Assembly: GCF_901933205.1 (NCBI RefSeq)
Contig: NC_044601.1
Coordinates: 28,334,944-28,398,943 of the forward strand
Direction of reading: 5' to 3'
From: Camarhynchus parvulus
Lineage: Eukaryota > Chordata > Aves > Passeriformes > Thraupidae
Length of the DNA stretch: 64,000 bases
In this document: positions 36,601 through 48,900 of the stretch, piece by piece
Position numbering within the stretch: the first letter of the stretch is position 1
How the letters are laid out: each line of letters opens with the position of its first letter
Made by a program: the position numbers and the translations under genes
Notes under the pieces: model-generated
Databases searched by the model: none
What the model saw: only the letters and a program-made list of their open reading frames with translations
What the model was told of the DNA's origin: nothing

Positions 36601-37894
36601 TTGAGGCAGGGTAGAGATGCTGAAGCTAGGATTCAGAGTATCTCAGTGGAGTTTGTGACTTCATGATGATGTGTCTTGGTCTCCTGAAGAGGAGGGAACT
36701 GTGAGGTAGTCAGTGTTAAGAGATATGTTTCACTGTCTCATGTATCATGATTTTCTGTGTCAGCTGTGTAATCTGGAAAAGGTGGGTGCAGTTTGGAAAC
36801 AGAACCACAGGTACATGACCCTTGGAGAGTCAGCTGGCTCTGGAAACAGACCAGCAGTTCTAAACAGGTCAACAAGAAGCTCAAGGATCTCTCAGGGACT
36901 TCTGGATGTCCCTATTGTTTTGTCTGGCTTCTGAAATCCCTGTGGATGACATCACTTTGCTCTGCACAGAAGGGAGGACATTCGCTATTGCAAAGCTTGT
37001 AATGAGCCTGTAAACAGGAACATTTCTCAGCAACCCCACTTGGCTATGCTGACCCTCAGCTGCTGCAGGAGTTTCTTGATGTAGCATGGTCCAGGATTCC
37101 CAAAATAGGAAGAAGAAAGCTGATTTTAGGCAACTGGATGTTCTAACTATTACCTTACACTTTTCTGATCCTTCTGTTTGAGGGTATTTGTATTGTTCCT
37201 TACCAGACTCTGAGATACAAGAGCAAGGTGTGTATGGAGGTTTGGTAGTCTGGGGTGGGGGACACTGTCCTTCTCTCTAAGAGCAATCATATGATGAAAA
37301 AGGAATGTGGGGTGTGATATGACAGACCCAAAATATAAACCCTGCTCAAAGTCATATAGACACTTGGGGAGGCACCACAGATCTGGAAACACTGTGTTAA
37401 TAGCACAGAAACCCAGGCACACAGCTCCAGCAGGCTCCCAGGTTAATTTCTTGAGCACAGTAATCTATGCTGACACACTCCTATGTTATGTATGAAAAAG
37501 CATCAAAACTACTGCATTATGCCTTTTGAATGGTAATTTCTGGGGGTGAGTTAAGGTATAAAATAAGAGGGTTTTCCACCCTGTCTTGGTATTAGTTTTT
37601 CCTCTCTGAAATTTGTTAGAAAAAGTGCAGCACATGCTTACCCAGGTTAGTTCTTAGACTAACATTAGCGTCAGCTGCAAAAGTGGTTTTCTGGGAGGCT
37701 ACAGAATAGAACCAAACAGTTCAGGGGAAGAGAACTAAAAAGATAATCTAGTCCAATTGTCTGATCACTTCAGGATGATAGAAAATTGAAAGATGTTATA
37801 AAGGGCATTATCCAAATGCCTTTGAAACACTCACAGGCACGGGGCACTGAGGCAGACCCAGGCAGTAGACACTGCCCTCAGTGTAGAAACATGC
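33611..37894. other. Region upstream of the CpG island, non-coding as far as visible
   Basis: It contains T-rich runs near 35,047 and an unassigned pair of overlapping frames at 35,659-36,083 (see findings). No exon, LTR or CR1 was recognised. Confidence 0.5.
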
Positions 37895-39073
37895 ACTCCC
37901 GCATCGGCATCTGAAAGCTTTCAGACTGCGGAACCCCGATGGTCGGCGTCGCTGCCCCGGCAGGGACTGACTGGCCTGTCGTGCCGGCAGGATCTGCATG
38001 CCTTTCTGCGCGGGGCCAGGTGCGGCCCCGGCGTCCTTCCTGACCTTCAGACGACGTCGCCCACGGGCCGTGCCAGCGTCTCCCCGGGAGGCGCCGCTGC
38101 TCCCCATCCCGGGCTCCCACTACTGCCGGCAGCATTCCGCTCTAGCCCCCTCCTTCCTTTTAGACCCGTAGAGGTTACTTTCGGGGCTGCTGTCCCACCT
38201 CTCCTGCTAGCGACAAAAGGGCGGATCAGCAGCAGGGCTCGTCTCCTCCCCATCCAGCTCCAAGCCGGCTGTCGGCATCCCTAAAGGTGGGCACCGGTGC
38301 TCTGGAGTGGATGTTGTCTGCTTTGCCACGCAGCGTTCGCACCGTACACAGCTCCTTCCTTCTCACCTTCAGATGCCGTTCCGAATCCGGGCTGGACAAC
38401 GGATAGCTGCGCTCGCGTCCTTCAGCGGCAATCGCAGGGAGACGACTTTCCTCTTTTTCCCCATCCCGCCCCTCTCTGTCTCTCCCCTCCGGCCTCGCCC
38501 CCCCCAACCTGGATAGCGAGAGCACAGGTTCTTCTCCGGCCACAGTTAATCCGAGGCGAAGCAAGAGGGAGGAGAAAGTCTTCTTCTTCCCTGTCTTCTT
38601 CCTTGCCTCTCCAACTCGTTCCAGGACCTAGGGAATGAGAGGGCATCTCCGGGAAGGACTCAGAACAGAGGATGCAGAACGCTCTCCCACACCCTCCCCC
38701 TTTTGCAGGAAGCCGTGGTTGCAGAGATTTCCCTTGGCACACACACTGACTCCCGAGGAGAGGCAAGGAACCAATTGCAAAATGCAACAGCGGGCTGGCA
38801 GCCACCCCTCCTTCCCCCCACGGCAAAGCCCAAGGACACCTGGTTGCTGGAGACAGCCGGGGATGGGGTGGGGGACACGCAGGCAGACACACGCACCCCT
38901 CCGCGGGGTTCGGAGAGCGCTGCCGGCCTGCTCGGCGGCGAGCACCGAGGGGCGAGGGCGGCGCAGGGAAGGGGCGGGGGAGCCGGAGGCAGGGGGAGGG
39001 AGAGAGTCCAGCTCCCGCAACGAGGGGAGGAGGAAGGAGGGACCGTGTCGGTGGGATGGTCCGGAAATGCTGT

Positions 39074-39083
39074 GATAAAAAGA
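39074..39083 (+). promoter_or_regulatory. TATA-like element
   Basis: GATAAAAAGA sits inside the GC-rich core, an A-rich decamer standing alone in GC sequence about 30-45 bp upstream of a pyrimidine-rich ACTCATTCC initiator-like site. The position is right for a core promoter driving the predicted exon 1. Seen in sequence; function inferred. Confidence 0.4.
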
Positions 39084-39104
39084 GGGGCGCGGGGGAAAAG
39101 TAGG

Positions 39105-39285
39105 GAGAAGGTGTGGACTCATTCCTTCTCCCCCACTCCGCGCCCGCAACTTCCCCGGCAACCCTCGGGCACACGGGCGCCGGCCGGAGCCCGCGGGAGA
39201 CGAGAGGAGCCGCAGCAGCCGGCACCTGCCGCAGCCACCTGCCCCGGCCCGGCCCGTCTCAGCACAGCGCCTGCCGCCCAGCGAG
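39105..39285 (+). other. CPLX2: Probable CPLX2 non-coding exon 1
   Basis: This is a very GC-rich stretch starting about 30 bp after a TATA-like element and ending in GCGAG at a GTATCG donor (GT at 39,286-39,287). The roughly 180 nt contain no ATG, as expected for 5' UTR. The distance to exon 2 would be a 759-bp intron. The start is approximate, and other donors in the island (for example AAG/GTTTAA near 39,757) could be used instead. Strand and assignment are inferred from the complexin exon downstream. Confidence 0.5.
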
Positions 39286-40044
39286 GTATCGGCGCCGGGG
39301 CGGGCGGGCCGTGCCGAGCCGGGAAGGGCAGAGAGGAGAGGCAGGGTGCGGGCATACAGAGACAGGCACAGCTCTTGTCCCTCCAGGTGCTGGCACAGCC
39401 GTGACCCGATGCCGAAGTCGGGCGGGGGGTGGGATGCAGCAGCCGGAGCTGTGCCGCACCTGGGGCCGGCCGGTCTCAACCTTGAGCCGTCCCGGCTCAC
39501 CCTGAGGAGGTGCAGCCCTCCCTGGCATTGCGCTGGGGGCTTTCCGAGGGGTTCCGACGGGGGGCCTTCCATCCCGCCACCCGGACTGCATCCGCATCCT
39601 GATCGCCCAGCATCCCCCGCTTGTTCTCCGGGCACTTGCAGGGCGCTTCACCTTCAAATGCCCCCTCGGCGGTCCCGGGCGGACCTGCCACCTCGGAGCA
39701 AACCCTCTGAAAACCGAGAGGGCGAGAAGCAGGCGGGGAAACGAGAAAGTTCAAAGGTTTAACTCCTTCCTGCCCGTCCACAGATAACAAGCCATGAAAG
39801 GGGACCGCATTGTCCTCCGCACTTGCTGCCGGGCACTCCCAGCCGCTGACCGCTCGCCAGCATGCAGCTCTGCCCCTCGGGTGCCCTGTCGTGCAAAGCA
39901 GGGTCTGAAAGGATGGAAGGCTGGAAACTTGTCTGCACTCAGACAAAGGGAGGAAGGCTGTGGGGAGAGGGCTGAGGAAGATCAGGCATTAGCTTTTTCT
40001 TCTCCTAGAGATACTGTTTCTGTTTTGATTGTGCCTCTTTGCAG

Positions 40045-40147
40045 GCTGCCTTCCAAGGATTCCCAGTCTCTGTGCCTGTGAGGTGTGAAGGTGGGCAGGA
40101 CCCCAAGCAACAAATCATGGATTTTGTTATGAAACAAGCTCTAGGAG
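40045..40147 (+). other. CPLX2: CPLX2 exon 2: 72 nt of 5' UTR plus the start codon
   Basis: The exon is bounded by a pyrimidine-rich acceptor (TTTTGATTGTGCCTCTTTGCAG ends at 40,044, quoted here only as a T/C-rich run closing in GCAG) and the donor at 40,148. The 72 nt before the ATG contain no other ATG, so there is no upstream open reading frame in this exon. An alternative acceptor ending in CTCCTAG near 40,007 would lengthen the exon; the 40,044 site has the better tract. The acceptor choice is inferred from sequence only. Confidence 0.7.
40117..40147 (+). CDS. CPLX2: Complexin-2, first coding exon (10 codons plus 1 nt; partial gene)
   Basis: The exon reads MDFVMKQALG and then one G of a split glycine codon, followed directly by the donor GTAAGTG. 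Complexin-1 and -2 both start with this block; Asp at position 2 is the complexin-2 form (complexin-1 has Glu), and complexins 3/4 start differently. The ATG has A at -3 and G at +4. Complexins are small (about 134 residues) soluble presynaptic proteins that bind the assembled SNARE bundle, clamp spontaneous fusion and promote calcium-triggered exocytosis. Only the extreme N-terminus is here; the accessory helix, central SNARE-binding helix and C-terminus must lie beyond the window, because I found no downstream stretch encoding the following ATKDMGK region. The exon is far too short to stand out as an open reading frame; the call rests on the peptide match, the start context and flanking splice sites, all consistent with one another. 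Confidence 0.9.
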
Positions 40148-42173
40148 GTAAGTGTGATTGGCAAACAAGGGGCCACCTACCCCTCCCCTTTGCACCCTGA
40201 AAGAGCGGGGATGGTCTACTCTGGTAGTGTCTGCACCTGGAATGGCTTATTGAGGACTTGGAAGAGTATGCCTGTCACTGATTCGTGATTCCGGAGTGGA
40301 GTGTTTGGAGAGTCTGAGCAGGAGAGGGCAGCAACATGCAGAGACCAAAGCCCCAAGTCAGAGGAGAGACCTCCCACAAAGGGTGTGCTGGCCCTGGGTC
40401 ATGCCTAATTCACACCATACCACCTGGATGCATATCCAACTGTGCAGTGTGCAAGTCTTGATTTGCTTCATGCCATGTCACAGAGGCAGGTATTACAAAG
40501 GACGAAGACTGGTTTAGGCAGAATAAGCCCAAAGAGTGACATTTTATTTATGTATGTAAGCCTTCTTTCATCTTTGCCCCAAAGACTGGCCAAGTCCTGA
40601 ACAAAAAATGCCCAGTGCAGAAATTTATGTCTCTGATATTTTGAGAGTTAATTTGAGTAAGAACACTACCACAATAAGGATGGAAATGATAATAAAGTAT
40701 TCCTACACACTCTACCTGGATTTAAGGCCAATCTTCTATGGTGTATGTGAGGAATTGTTTTAACCTAATGGTGTGAAATAGAAAAATTAGGGATGTGTGT
40801 AGGAGAAATTGAAAACACTGGACAAATATTTGGGAATGAGGTTCCTTTATTCTGCCACAGTTACTTTCTAGGCTGCTTGATCTGGACATTTGGTCTAAGC
40901 AATGGTCTAAGCATCACTGAGATGATGCTGGATGCTGTTGGGAACTGAATTTTGGCCTCAGAGGAAGTTGATCATTCTCTCTTGTATTCTATCTCATGTG
41001 TGCATTTTTCATACTTTTTTTCTTTGAAGAAACTGTAGAATCATGAGGCTGTGTAAATGTTTAATGTGTGGTGATATTGATGTCATATACAACTTCAACA
41101 TTTACTGCAGGACTCTATCCCATGACATGAAAGTAATGTTTTAATCTCTGAAAGTGGCAGGTGTTTTTCACCAGAGGAGCAAGATTTTCACAGTTAAGAA
41201 CAGAGGAAACAACCAAACTTTTAGTTGGGGTATTTTGAATAGGGAGATCAAACTGGAGAAGAAAGGGACTGATTTGTTTGCACAAAATAGTGAGTTATGA
41301 AGACATCTATGTGAGAAGGTAGTGGTTTGTGTTGTAGCAGTGCTGTGTTCCATTTCACTCTTCAGTACCTGTTTTGAAGGAGAATTAGTGTTGAGATGTG
41401 TAGGCTTTGCACTGTTTGCTGTAGTGCAAGGTTGCTTGCACAGAATTGAACTAATGTACCTGCAAACTGGAGATACAGCCACTACAGCTGGAGATCCATG
41501 AATGCAGTAAAGGGAAATAACTGCTTACAGACTGCAGTTAAGGGTGGGGGCAGGAGGGCTGCAGCAAAGGAATAACATCTATGATGGCTGCTTTTTTCTG
41601 CAGCTTGGTGACTTAACATGAGTTGGAAGCACTGTCTGCCTGTGCTTAACAGCATTCACCCTGGGCAGACCTTCATTCTAACAAGATGTTGCATGCCAAG
41701 GTCAGGATTTGTATGATAATAGGACTTTCTGAGAAGGTAAATTCAAAAAGCATCTTTTAGTGAAGTCTGAGCTCCTGAGGTCTGTTAAGATGCTGTCCAG
41801 GGCACCAGCTCTTCACCAGATGACTTAATGTGTCTGGAACTTACCCACTTAATAAAGGAGAAGTCTCTGCAGAGTGGTAAAATCCAGGAAATGCTAATTC
41901 ATTAAGCAGAGTCCTGTTTTTAAATTACAAATAGTTTCAATAAGATCAAACAAGATCTCCCAGTGCAAATATAATACTGAAAATAAAGGTGGGTTTGGAC
42001 ACTGTTTTCTTGCTGGAGTTAAAGCCCAAGCTGATGCAAATCATCCAAGTTGGCCAGACTGGCACAGCAAACCAAGGACTAAAAGTTACAGTTTGCTTCC
42101 TTAGTTTTGAGGCCAGAACCCCTTCTGTTTGCCAGTTCTGATATCCAAAGGGAGATTTACTAAAGGGTTGGAC

Positions 42174-42223
42174 TCACTGATCCTTCTGGGTCCCTTCCAG
42201 CTCAGAATAATCTGTGAATTGTG
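42174..42223 (+). mobile_element. CR1 LINE 3' terminus, 50 bp
   Basis: AGGGTTGGACTCACTGATCC, then GGGTCCCTTCCAGCTCAGAA and TAATCTGTGAATTGTG: the last 50 bp of a CR1 3' UTR. Only the end is recognisable. Confidence 0.75.
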
Positions 42224-45200
42224 TCCACAAGGATGATCAAACTGAGCAGAGCGCCAAATCTCTAGTTGATAGGCTTGCTTTGGTAGGATATGTGGTCTGA
42301 TCTGCTAGTCACCATTTTTATTATCCTCACTTTCTGGGAGTCTTTGGGTGGATTTCATGGCTCTTTGATTTTAGTTTAATATGGCTTTTCCCAGAACACC
42401 TCTGAATTAATCTTCTGTTTGATAGGATTTTTTGAATGGTGCGGAAGTTCTTATACCATTTTCATAATCTCTTATGGCATTCCCGGAAGAAAGAAAAAAA
42501 TACTGCAATTTTGTCATTAGGTCCCCTCTAATTTACACAGAATCAGACCTGCTATAGATTCTGCTTGCTGAACACCTACAGCTAAGGTAGCTTAACCCTT
42601 CAGCTATCTCAGATGGTGAAAATTCACAAAGACTGAGGGCCAGTTGGATGTCCTTGACAGAGCATAATGGTTATGTAATTTTCATAAGTAATTTTTTCTT
42701 CCCAGCGTACAGCCCTAAAATGAAGCTTAGGCCAGAGCTTTTGATAGCTAAGAGACTGGATTTGAAATCTATTTGCAGGTGGTTGCTTTTGACCTTTCTC
42801 TACTGTACAGGATTATGCAGGTCTCTGAAGCATTGGAGGAGTTTAGAACAAGGTTTTGTCTTTGGGAGTGGTCAAATAAGGTACTGATAGAAAAACTCTT
42901 ACCTCCTCACTCATCTTATTGAGGAAGACGAGGTCTCACTCTGCTAATTAGCAGTAGCACTAACCTTAGCAGAATGCTTCTGTGGGAGTTTTGCCATTGC
43001 CTTTGAAGCAAACTTTGAAGATATTAGTCTTGTCTCTAATGGCATAGAATGATCAGATTAGTTTTCCTTGGAGTTTTGCCCATTGGGGAGGAAGGCAATG
43101 AGTTGTTTTGAAAGGTAGGTGAGCTAAGTTAGCAGCCAAGGAAAGGCAGTTATGTGGTGACAAGTTGCTTTGTTTGAAAGTTTGATGAGGGTATTTAGGT
43201 TTTGTGAAATCAGTTTGACAGTTACTGTATTGCTGAGGTAGAATGTGTCCTGTCCCTGTCTTGTTGTTAAAAGAGGGTATGCAGAAGTCTGCTGTTTCTG
43301 TGCAGTGGAAGGTCATCCTCTGCTGTGCCAGCACTGGGATTTTGCTGCTGTGTTGGCAGCAGAGTTTCTGCCTGAAGGTTGACCAGCTTGAAATGTGTCT
43401 TTTTAAATCCTTGGCCTCTTCATGGCAAAATCCTTGACCCTTTCATTAGCAAGAGAGTGAGCATTAGCAGTGGGGACTGTGGTCCAGGAAAAACAGTACA
43501 AAATAGTAGGTTATTTGGCTGATTTCCTTCTGTAGTTTTTTTTTTCTTTTTGTGCTTCTCAGACCTTTCAACACCCTATATGGAAATCACACTGTTTATT
43601 GTCTGACAGTGACAGAAGCCATGGAGAAGTGATGAACCTTATTAGCTGTGTAAAACGAGAAGAAAGAAGCAAGAGGTTAAAGGCTTAAAATTGCTGCTTC
43701 TTCTCCGACATAAGTAACAGCAAGGGAATATTTTGTACCTCTGACCCTGCTACATCACAGACATTGACAGAGGTGTGTAGCCGGGGTGATTTGTCACTTT
43801 GCTGTTCCTGTGACAGTTCTTTAAATGAAGATAATCAGAATCATTTAATGACTATATTTTACATTAGATGTGCTCTTTGCCAAGCCAGGTCAGAGCTGGG
43901 CTAGTGTTATAATGACCAATGTGTATGATTTCCCAGGAGAGAGCAGGAACTGGATGATCTGGAATGGGTCCTGAAGGAGTTTAGCTATAATACTTTTCAC
44001 TCTGTGTTCCTTATTTCTTGCTAAGTTTGAGTGAAAGCAAATTGTGCACAAACACCTGACTCCCATGTTGTACTACACTGCATCACTTCCTCTATCACTG
44101 CTGGCTTGGACAAGTAGGGAAACTGGTTTGAAACAAAAGACAGTGAACTTCATGAAGATCTTCTGGGTCTCATTCTGTTACTGGGTGATTTGAGGGCCAA
44201 GGTCTGAGATATTTTCTTATGAAAATGAAAAGAGGAAGCCTATGCAAAGTGAGGAGAATTTACTGGAATGTTGGATCATGATGTGTTTGAAGAGAGAGAG
44301 ATTTCCTACTGCAGAAAGCAACATTCTGCAGACAAGAATATTGTGAAATTGTGGTATACAGAACAAAAAGTAGCTTTAAATATGATTCTGCACAGAGCCC
44401 TTTTAATGTGCTACTTTTATTGCCATGAATGGGAGAAATGGCAAGAACTGGATGGTAAAAGGTTGGAATTTCTGCCTTAAATATTGAATTTTTTTAATGT
44501 CAGCCTGTGGATAAATTATCTAAATCCTTTCACATGTAACTGTGCATATGAGTAGTACTGTCTGAATTTCTTCTTCATGCTTCCAGCACCCCTTGAATTC
44601 ATAGTGGAGTGCAACCACAACAGGAGGAAGCATAGGTACATCTGAGTTTCTGGATATTCACTATGATAGATAATACAGGCATGATTTGCTGATTTATTTG
44701 CAGCAGTTTAGAGTGGGGACTCCTGCCTCCCATCTGCTTCTTCTGTCAAGAATCAGTGGACACTTGTTTTGGTTCAGAAGGATTCTTAAAATACTATAGA
44801 CACAAGACAAATGCAACCAGATTGCCATCTGTAACATGCCAGCAGGGGGGCACCGCCTACTTCAGGTCCCTTACCAGAACTTTGTTTCAGCTGGGTATAT
44901 CACAAAACACAGTCCAGAGGGAGTCCCCTTGTTCTTGAAGACAGACAGAGATCCAAGCCCTCATGAAGATAATGGGATTTAAGTCACTGTGTGACTTAAG
45001 CTCTGAAAGAGCAGCTCCTGTGCTAAGCTTACATTAGGGAAGATGTGAGGGTGTGTGAATGCCAGATAAGCCTGAATGAAAACCACACTAGTGTTCAACA
45101 TCTTAGCAGTGACCTTCTGTATATTCTACTGCTGCATTTGCCTGACTTTAGTAGCTTGTGAAGTGAGGATTAAGTCCTTAATTTTTCCTGCAGAAGTTAG

Positions 45201-45654
45201 CAAGATTGAGTGCAGTCAAAGGCAATACAGTTCAGGGTGGAACACATTGTGAAATAAACACAGGGGTTTCTGTGTTCTCCTTCTCCAACTCGCTCTCTTA
45301 TTTCTCACATTTCCACTTCTGTGCTGAGCCCCTGTGCTGCACTGGAACCTCATGAATCAACTAGGCTGTGCTCCGCTGCTTATGTTAATGTGTGATGTTC
45401 CGGAGCAGGACAGAAACTGTAATGCAAAACTTCAAGTCTAAGTGCTAACAAATAGTGCTGGTATTGATTTCTGGGGTCTCTTTTGTCTGTAATCCTTGAA
45501 ACATTTAACACATGAGGTCTTTCATTTTGCAGTCAGGTGCATCCAAATTACAAAGACTGGAGAATCTGACCAGAGACGTGTGATCTCAAGACCACTGTAG
45601 CATGTGATAGGTGTTGGGAGGCCACTTACTTTCATTCTCAGATAACTTCTGCCT
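42224..45654. other. Intronic unique DNA
   Basis: No exon or repeat recognised between the CR1 fragments at 42,174 and 45,655. Confidence 0.55.
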
Positions 45655-45915
45655 GTGTTGTGTATAATTCTGGGCCCCACGAATTAAAAATAGTTTTAAG
45701 GGTATTGAATACATCCAGAGGAGGGCAAAAACACTGGTGAAAGGGCTGGAATGAATGTCTTCTGAGGAGCGGCTAAGGACCTAGCTTTTCTGTTTTGGAG
45801 AAAAGGAGGCAGAGGGGTCACCTCATTGCTCTCTACAGCTTTTTGAAGAGAGGAAGTGGGGAGGGAGGTGCTGATCCCTTCTTCTTGGGATCCAGTGATA
45901 GGAGGCAGGAACCTG
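45655..45915 (+). mobile_element. CR1 LINE fragment, C-terminal ORF2 and start of 3' UTR
   Basis: Landmarks are ACATCCAGAGGAGGGCAAAA, then CTTCTGAGGAGCGGCTAAGG, then GGAGAAAAGGAGGCAGAGGG, CATTGCTCTCTACAGCTTTT and GGATCCAGTGATAGGAGGCA. These fall in CR1 order. The copy lacks the 3' tail, stopping near 45,915, and is broken by frameshifts. Confidence 0.85.
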
Positions 45916-48900
45916 GGGTAGGTGGCATACATTTTTCACAAGGAATAGTATTAAAAGTGTTTTTTTTCCCTAATGTAAACTGGTGGCAAAGAGATTTTCT
46001 TTGAGAAATTTTGATTAAGTTGCAAGATGTCTTCCAAGGAAGCAAATGGTTGCTGTTGAGATGATACCAGAGAAGCAACTATAGTGATGGTCAACTGATT
46101 CATTGCATCCATAATCCAAACCAGGAGATGAAAAACTGACCATTTTCCCTGTTCTTTTCTGGAGAAAGCTTCCTTTTATATTTGCTTACCTCTGTTTGGC
46201 CTGTTGCTGTTAGAATCACACAAAGCTTTCCCTTGTGTCTGCTGTGATTTTTCTTATGTTTGTCTTACTTGCAAGCAGGCACTGTGAGCAGTGTGCTTAT
46301 TGAAGTATCCTTGGAGGAAACATGCAACCTTCAGCTGATTGTAGAGGTAGGCCACAAAGAGCTTAACTAAGATTTGTACTGCAGGCCATCTGCTTGTCAA
46401 AAGCCTGCTTGCAGTGGAGTGACATGGATAACTGGGAAGTTTTCTCTCCTGGAGAGGGAGAAATAACAAAATTTCACATATGTTAAGTAGTCTGTCTAGA
46501 ATTTATACATGGCAGAAAAAAGGATTCTTCTCCTTGGTTTTTCTGTCCACTTGAAGGAAGTTCTACATTCTTTTGATTTTAATATCTGTTGCTGTATACC
46601 TGCATCTTTCTGACTTTTCTTTTTTTTTTACCTTCCATAATAGAAGCAAAGTGGTGGTTTCTTGCCAGCTGCATGGTTTTGGCGCAAATAGGATTTGTCA
46701 GTGCTGAAATTTTAGCCTGCATTGCATAGGAAATGCTATCTACAGCAGTGGATTTGGAGCTGGGCAGGAGCCTAATGGATGATGTATTACAGCTACTGAG
46801 ATCTTCCTGGTGAAATGGGATGCTCCGAATATAAGCTACTGGCTTGCATTTGTGGTGGTTCTTAAGGAGAGGGAAGTTCAGGATGTAGTTCAACTGTTAA
46901 CTGTGGAGGCCTACTCACTTGCTCATGTGCTGGCAAAAGCACAGACATAAGAGAATACTGATGTCTGTGAAGGCTGGTGTACATGGGAGGGCTTTCTTCT
47001 CTGACTAGAAGGGTAAGATTTGAATTCATAAAGCTGTGAAATCAAATCTATGAAGGCTGCCTGGGTTTACAAGTCTTGCTGAATGAAGTCAAGACTGTAT
47101 GGTCTGTATTTGTCAGCACTGCAGTAAGTACAGGGCTCCAAAAGCTCTGAGTAACCTCTGCGGACACTCCACTAAGGGAAGACAGGCATCCTGCCATTAC
47201 AGGAATGGGAATGTGTCTCATGCTGGGACACCCCCCAAAGGCAACAGCACAAAAATCCACCCTGAAAACAAGATGGTATCATAGGAAATTTCATGTGGCA
47301 ATTGAATGGAGATGAGAAGTCTTCTGGCAGTGTTTGAAATCTGCTAAATTGTTGAGGAAGCCTGGAAGAGGAATGGCAATAAACAGGGAAGGCTGGCAGA
47401 AAGAAAAGGACAGATCTGTAGTGTTTTGCCACTGGCTTGTCTCATGTCAGAGGGCTACATGCAAAAGGCATGTTCTTCTGTTCCATGGTCAAGGTCCCCT
47501 CTCTGAACTTTATGTGATAGTGTTCAGACAAGAGAGGGAATAGACGCTGATGCTGAGAGTCAGACACAAATACAGGCACTAGTGTTTACCTAGGGTGAGA
47601 ATTCATAGTTTTTCGGGCCATTGGAGAGAGGATATGGTTCATGAAGTGGTAACTGGTATGTTAGCCCCTCAAAGCTACAGAATTTCTATGCCCATTTCCA
47701 ACAACTGTAAAGACCCTCATCAGCGTCCTGAAGGCTCTTCCAAATTCTCTGTCTCTGCTTCTCTTTCAGTGGTGGGGCAGAAAGTACTCTGCCTTAGCAC
47801 TGGATGCTCTTCTTTGAGGTGAGGCTGCACCTCTGCACTGCCTTTGTGTATTCATTCCATGTGCTGAAATCAAGTACTTGATCAAGGCAACACAGTGCCT
47901 TAAACATTTGCTAACTTACTGCTTTGAGCACTTTTTCTGGTTGCCATCATACTTTCTCATGTACAGTCTGATTGTGAGAGCTTGGAATAGTCAGTTATGT
48001 TTCTCTCAGGTTAGTTTTTGGGTCTGGAGTATGTGTCTCAGGATGTAGAACATTGCTGAGAAGGCTGAAAATTTCAACTGATCACTGAACCAGATGCTCA
48101 TGTGGTTTGCTAAAGGGTAACATCTGCAATTACAGACATGGCAAAGGCTACTAGTGATCTATCGCTGGTACAAATCACAGTGCATATTAGAAACAAAATA
48201 CTTCAAACAACTTGTATCTCTCTGCTGCAGACAAATTGACAACCACCCTGTGCAATTTGAAGATTATTTTTTTGTTCCCCTCTCTCCTGTATTTTTAAAT
48301 GAGCTGTTTTTGAGTTGGGTGGATGCTGTCACTGCAGAAGTTCATTAATACAAACAATGAATTTAATCTGCTGACTTTGTGCATCTTTTTGCAATTTGAA
48401 TTTGTCATTACCTGCAAGATTGAATCTGCTTAGTAGCTGCTTGTATTTTTGCATCGTTATTTGAGTCTCGTGGCTTATTTGCAATGGTACTGACCTTGAA
48501 GGAATGTCAAACATACAACATAAGCATGAATTTGGGATTCAAATGTCTGTGAATTATCTTCTGTGGAAAATAAGGGAAGAAACAACAACAACAACAAAAA
48601 AAAAAGTGGGGAATGATGGAACTGTTTTGATAACTTCAGTCTCTTGAGAGAATTAGAGCAATGAAGGGGAAGGCAGACAACAATTAAAGGAAAAAAGATG
48701 GGAAAGAAATATGTGTCAATGCCTGTGTTGACAAATAGTTGAACTGCCATGTCTCTGTATCCCTGGGTCTATCTCATTTTTTTTTGTTTTTGCTGGTGAG
48801 CTCAGGCAAATCTGACCAGCAGAAAAGACATTTGAACCTTTTGTAGAAGGTAACTGAGTGTGAGATGGTTGTCTCAATTGCTGGCCTTGTCTGTGGGAGA

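Larger units (their letters stand above)
37895..39900. promoter_or_regulatory. CpG island covering the CPLX2 promoter
   Basis: CpG dinucleotides, scarce elsewhere in the window, become dense from about 37,897 and fade after about 39,860. The core is roughly 38,870-39,350. It has a GC box (GGGGCGGGGG, 38,971-38,980), another GGGCGGGCGGG-like run near 39,297, and a CCAAT motif at 38,771. Such islands mark vertebrate promoters. The complexin start codon lies just downstream on the plus strand, so this is most likely its promoter. Long frames without stops on both strands here are a by-product of GC richness: their translations are low-complexity Pro/Ser/Arg/Gly. Confidence 0.85.

Noticed and set aside
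38422..39635. Minus-strand frames of 267 and 335 codons across the CpG island
   Set aside because: Composition is Pro/Ser/Gly/Arg low-complexity, two frames overlap, and stop codons are rare in GC-rich DNA. No domain is visible, and the complexin promoter explains the island.
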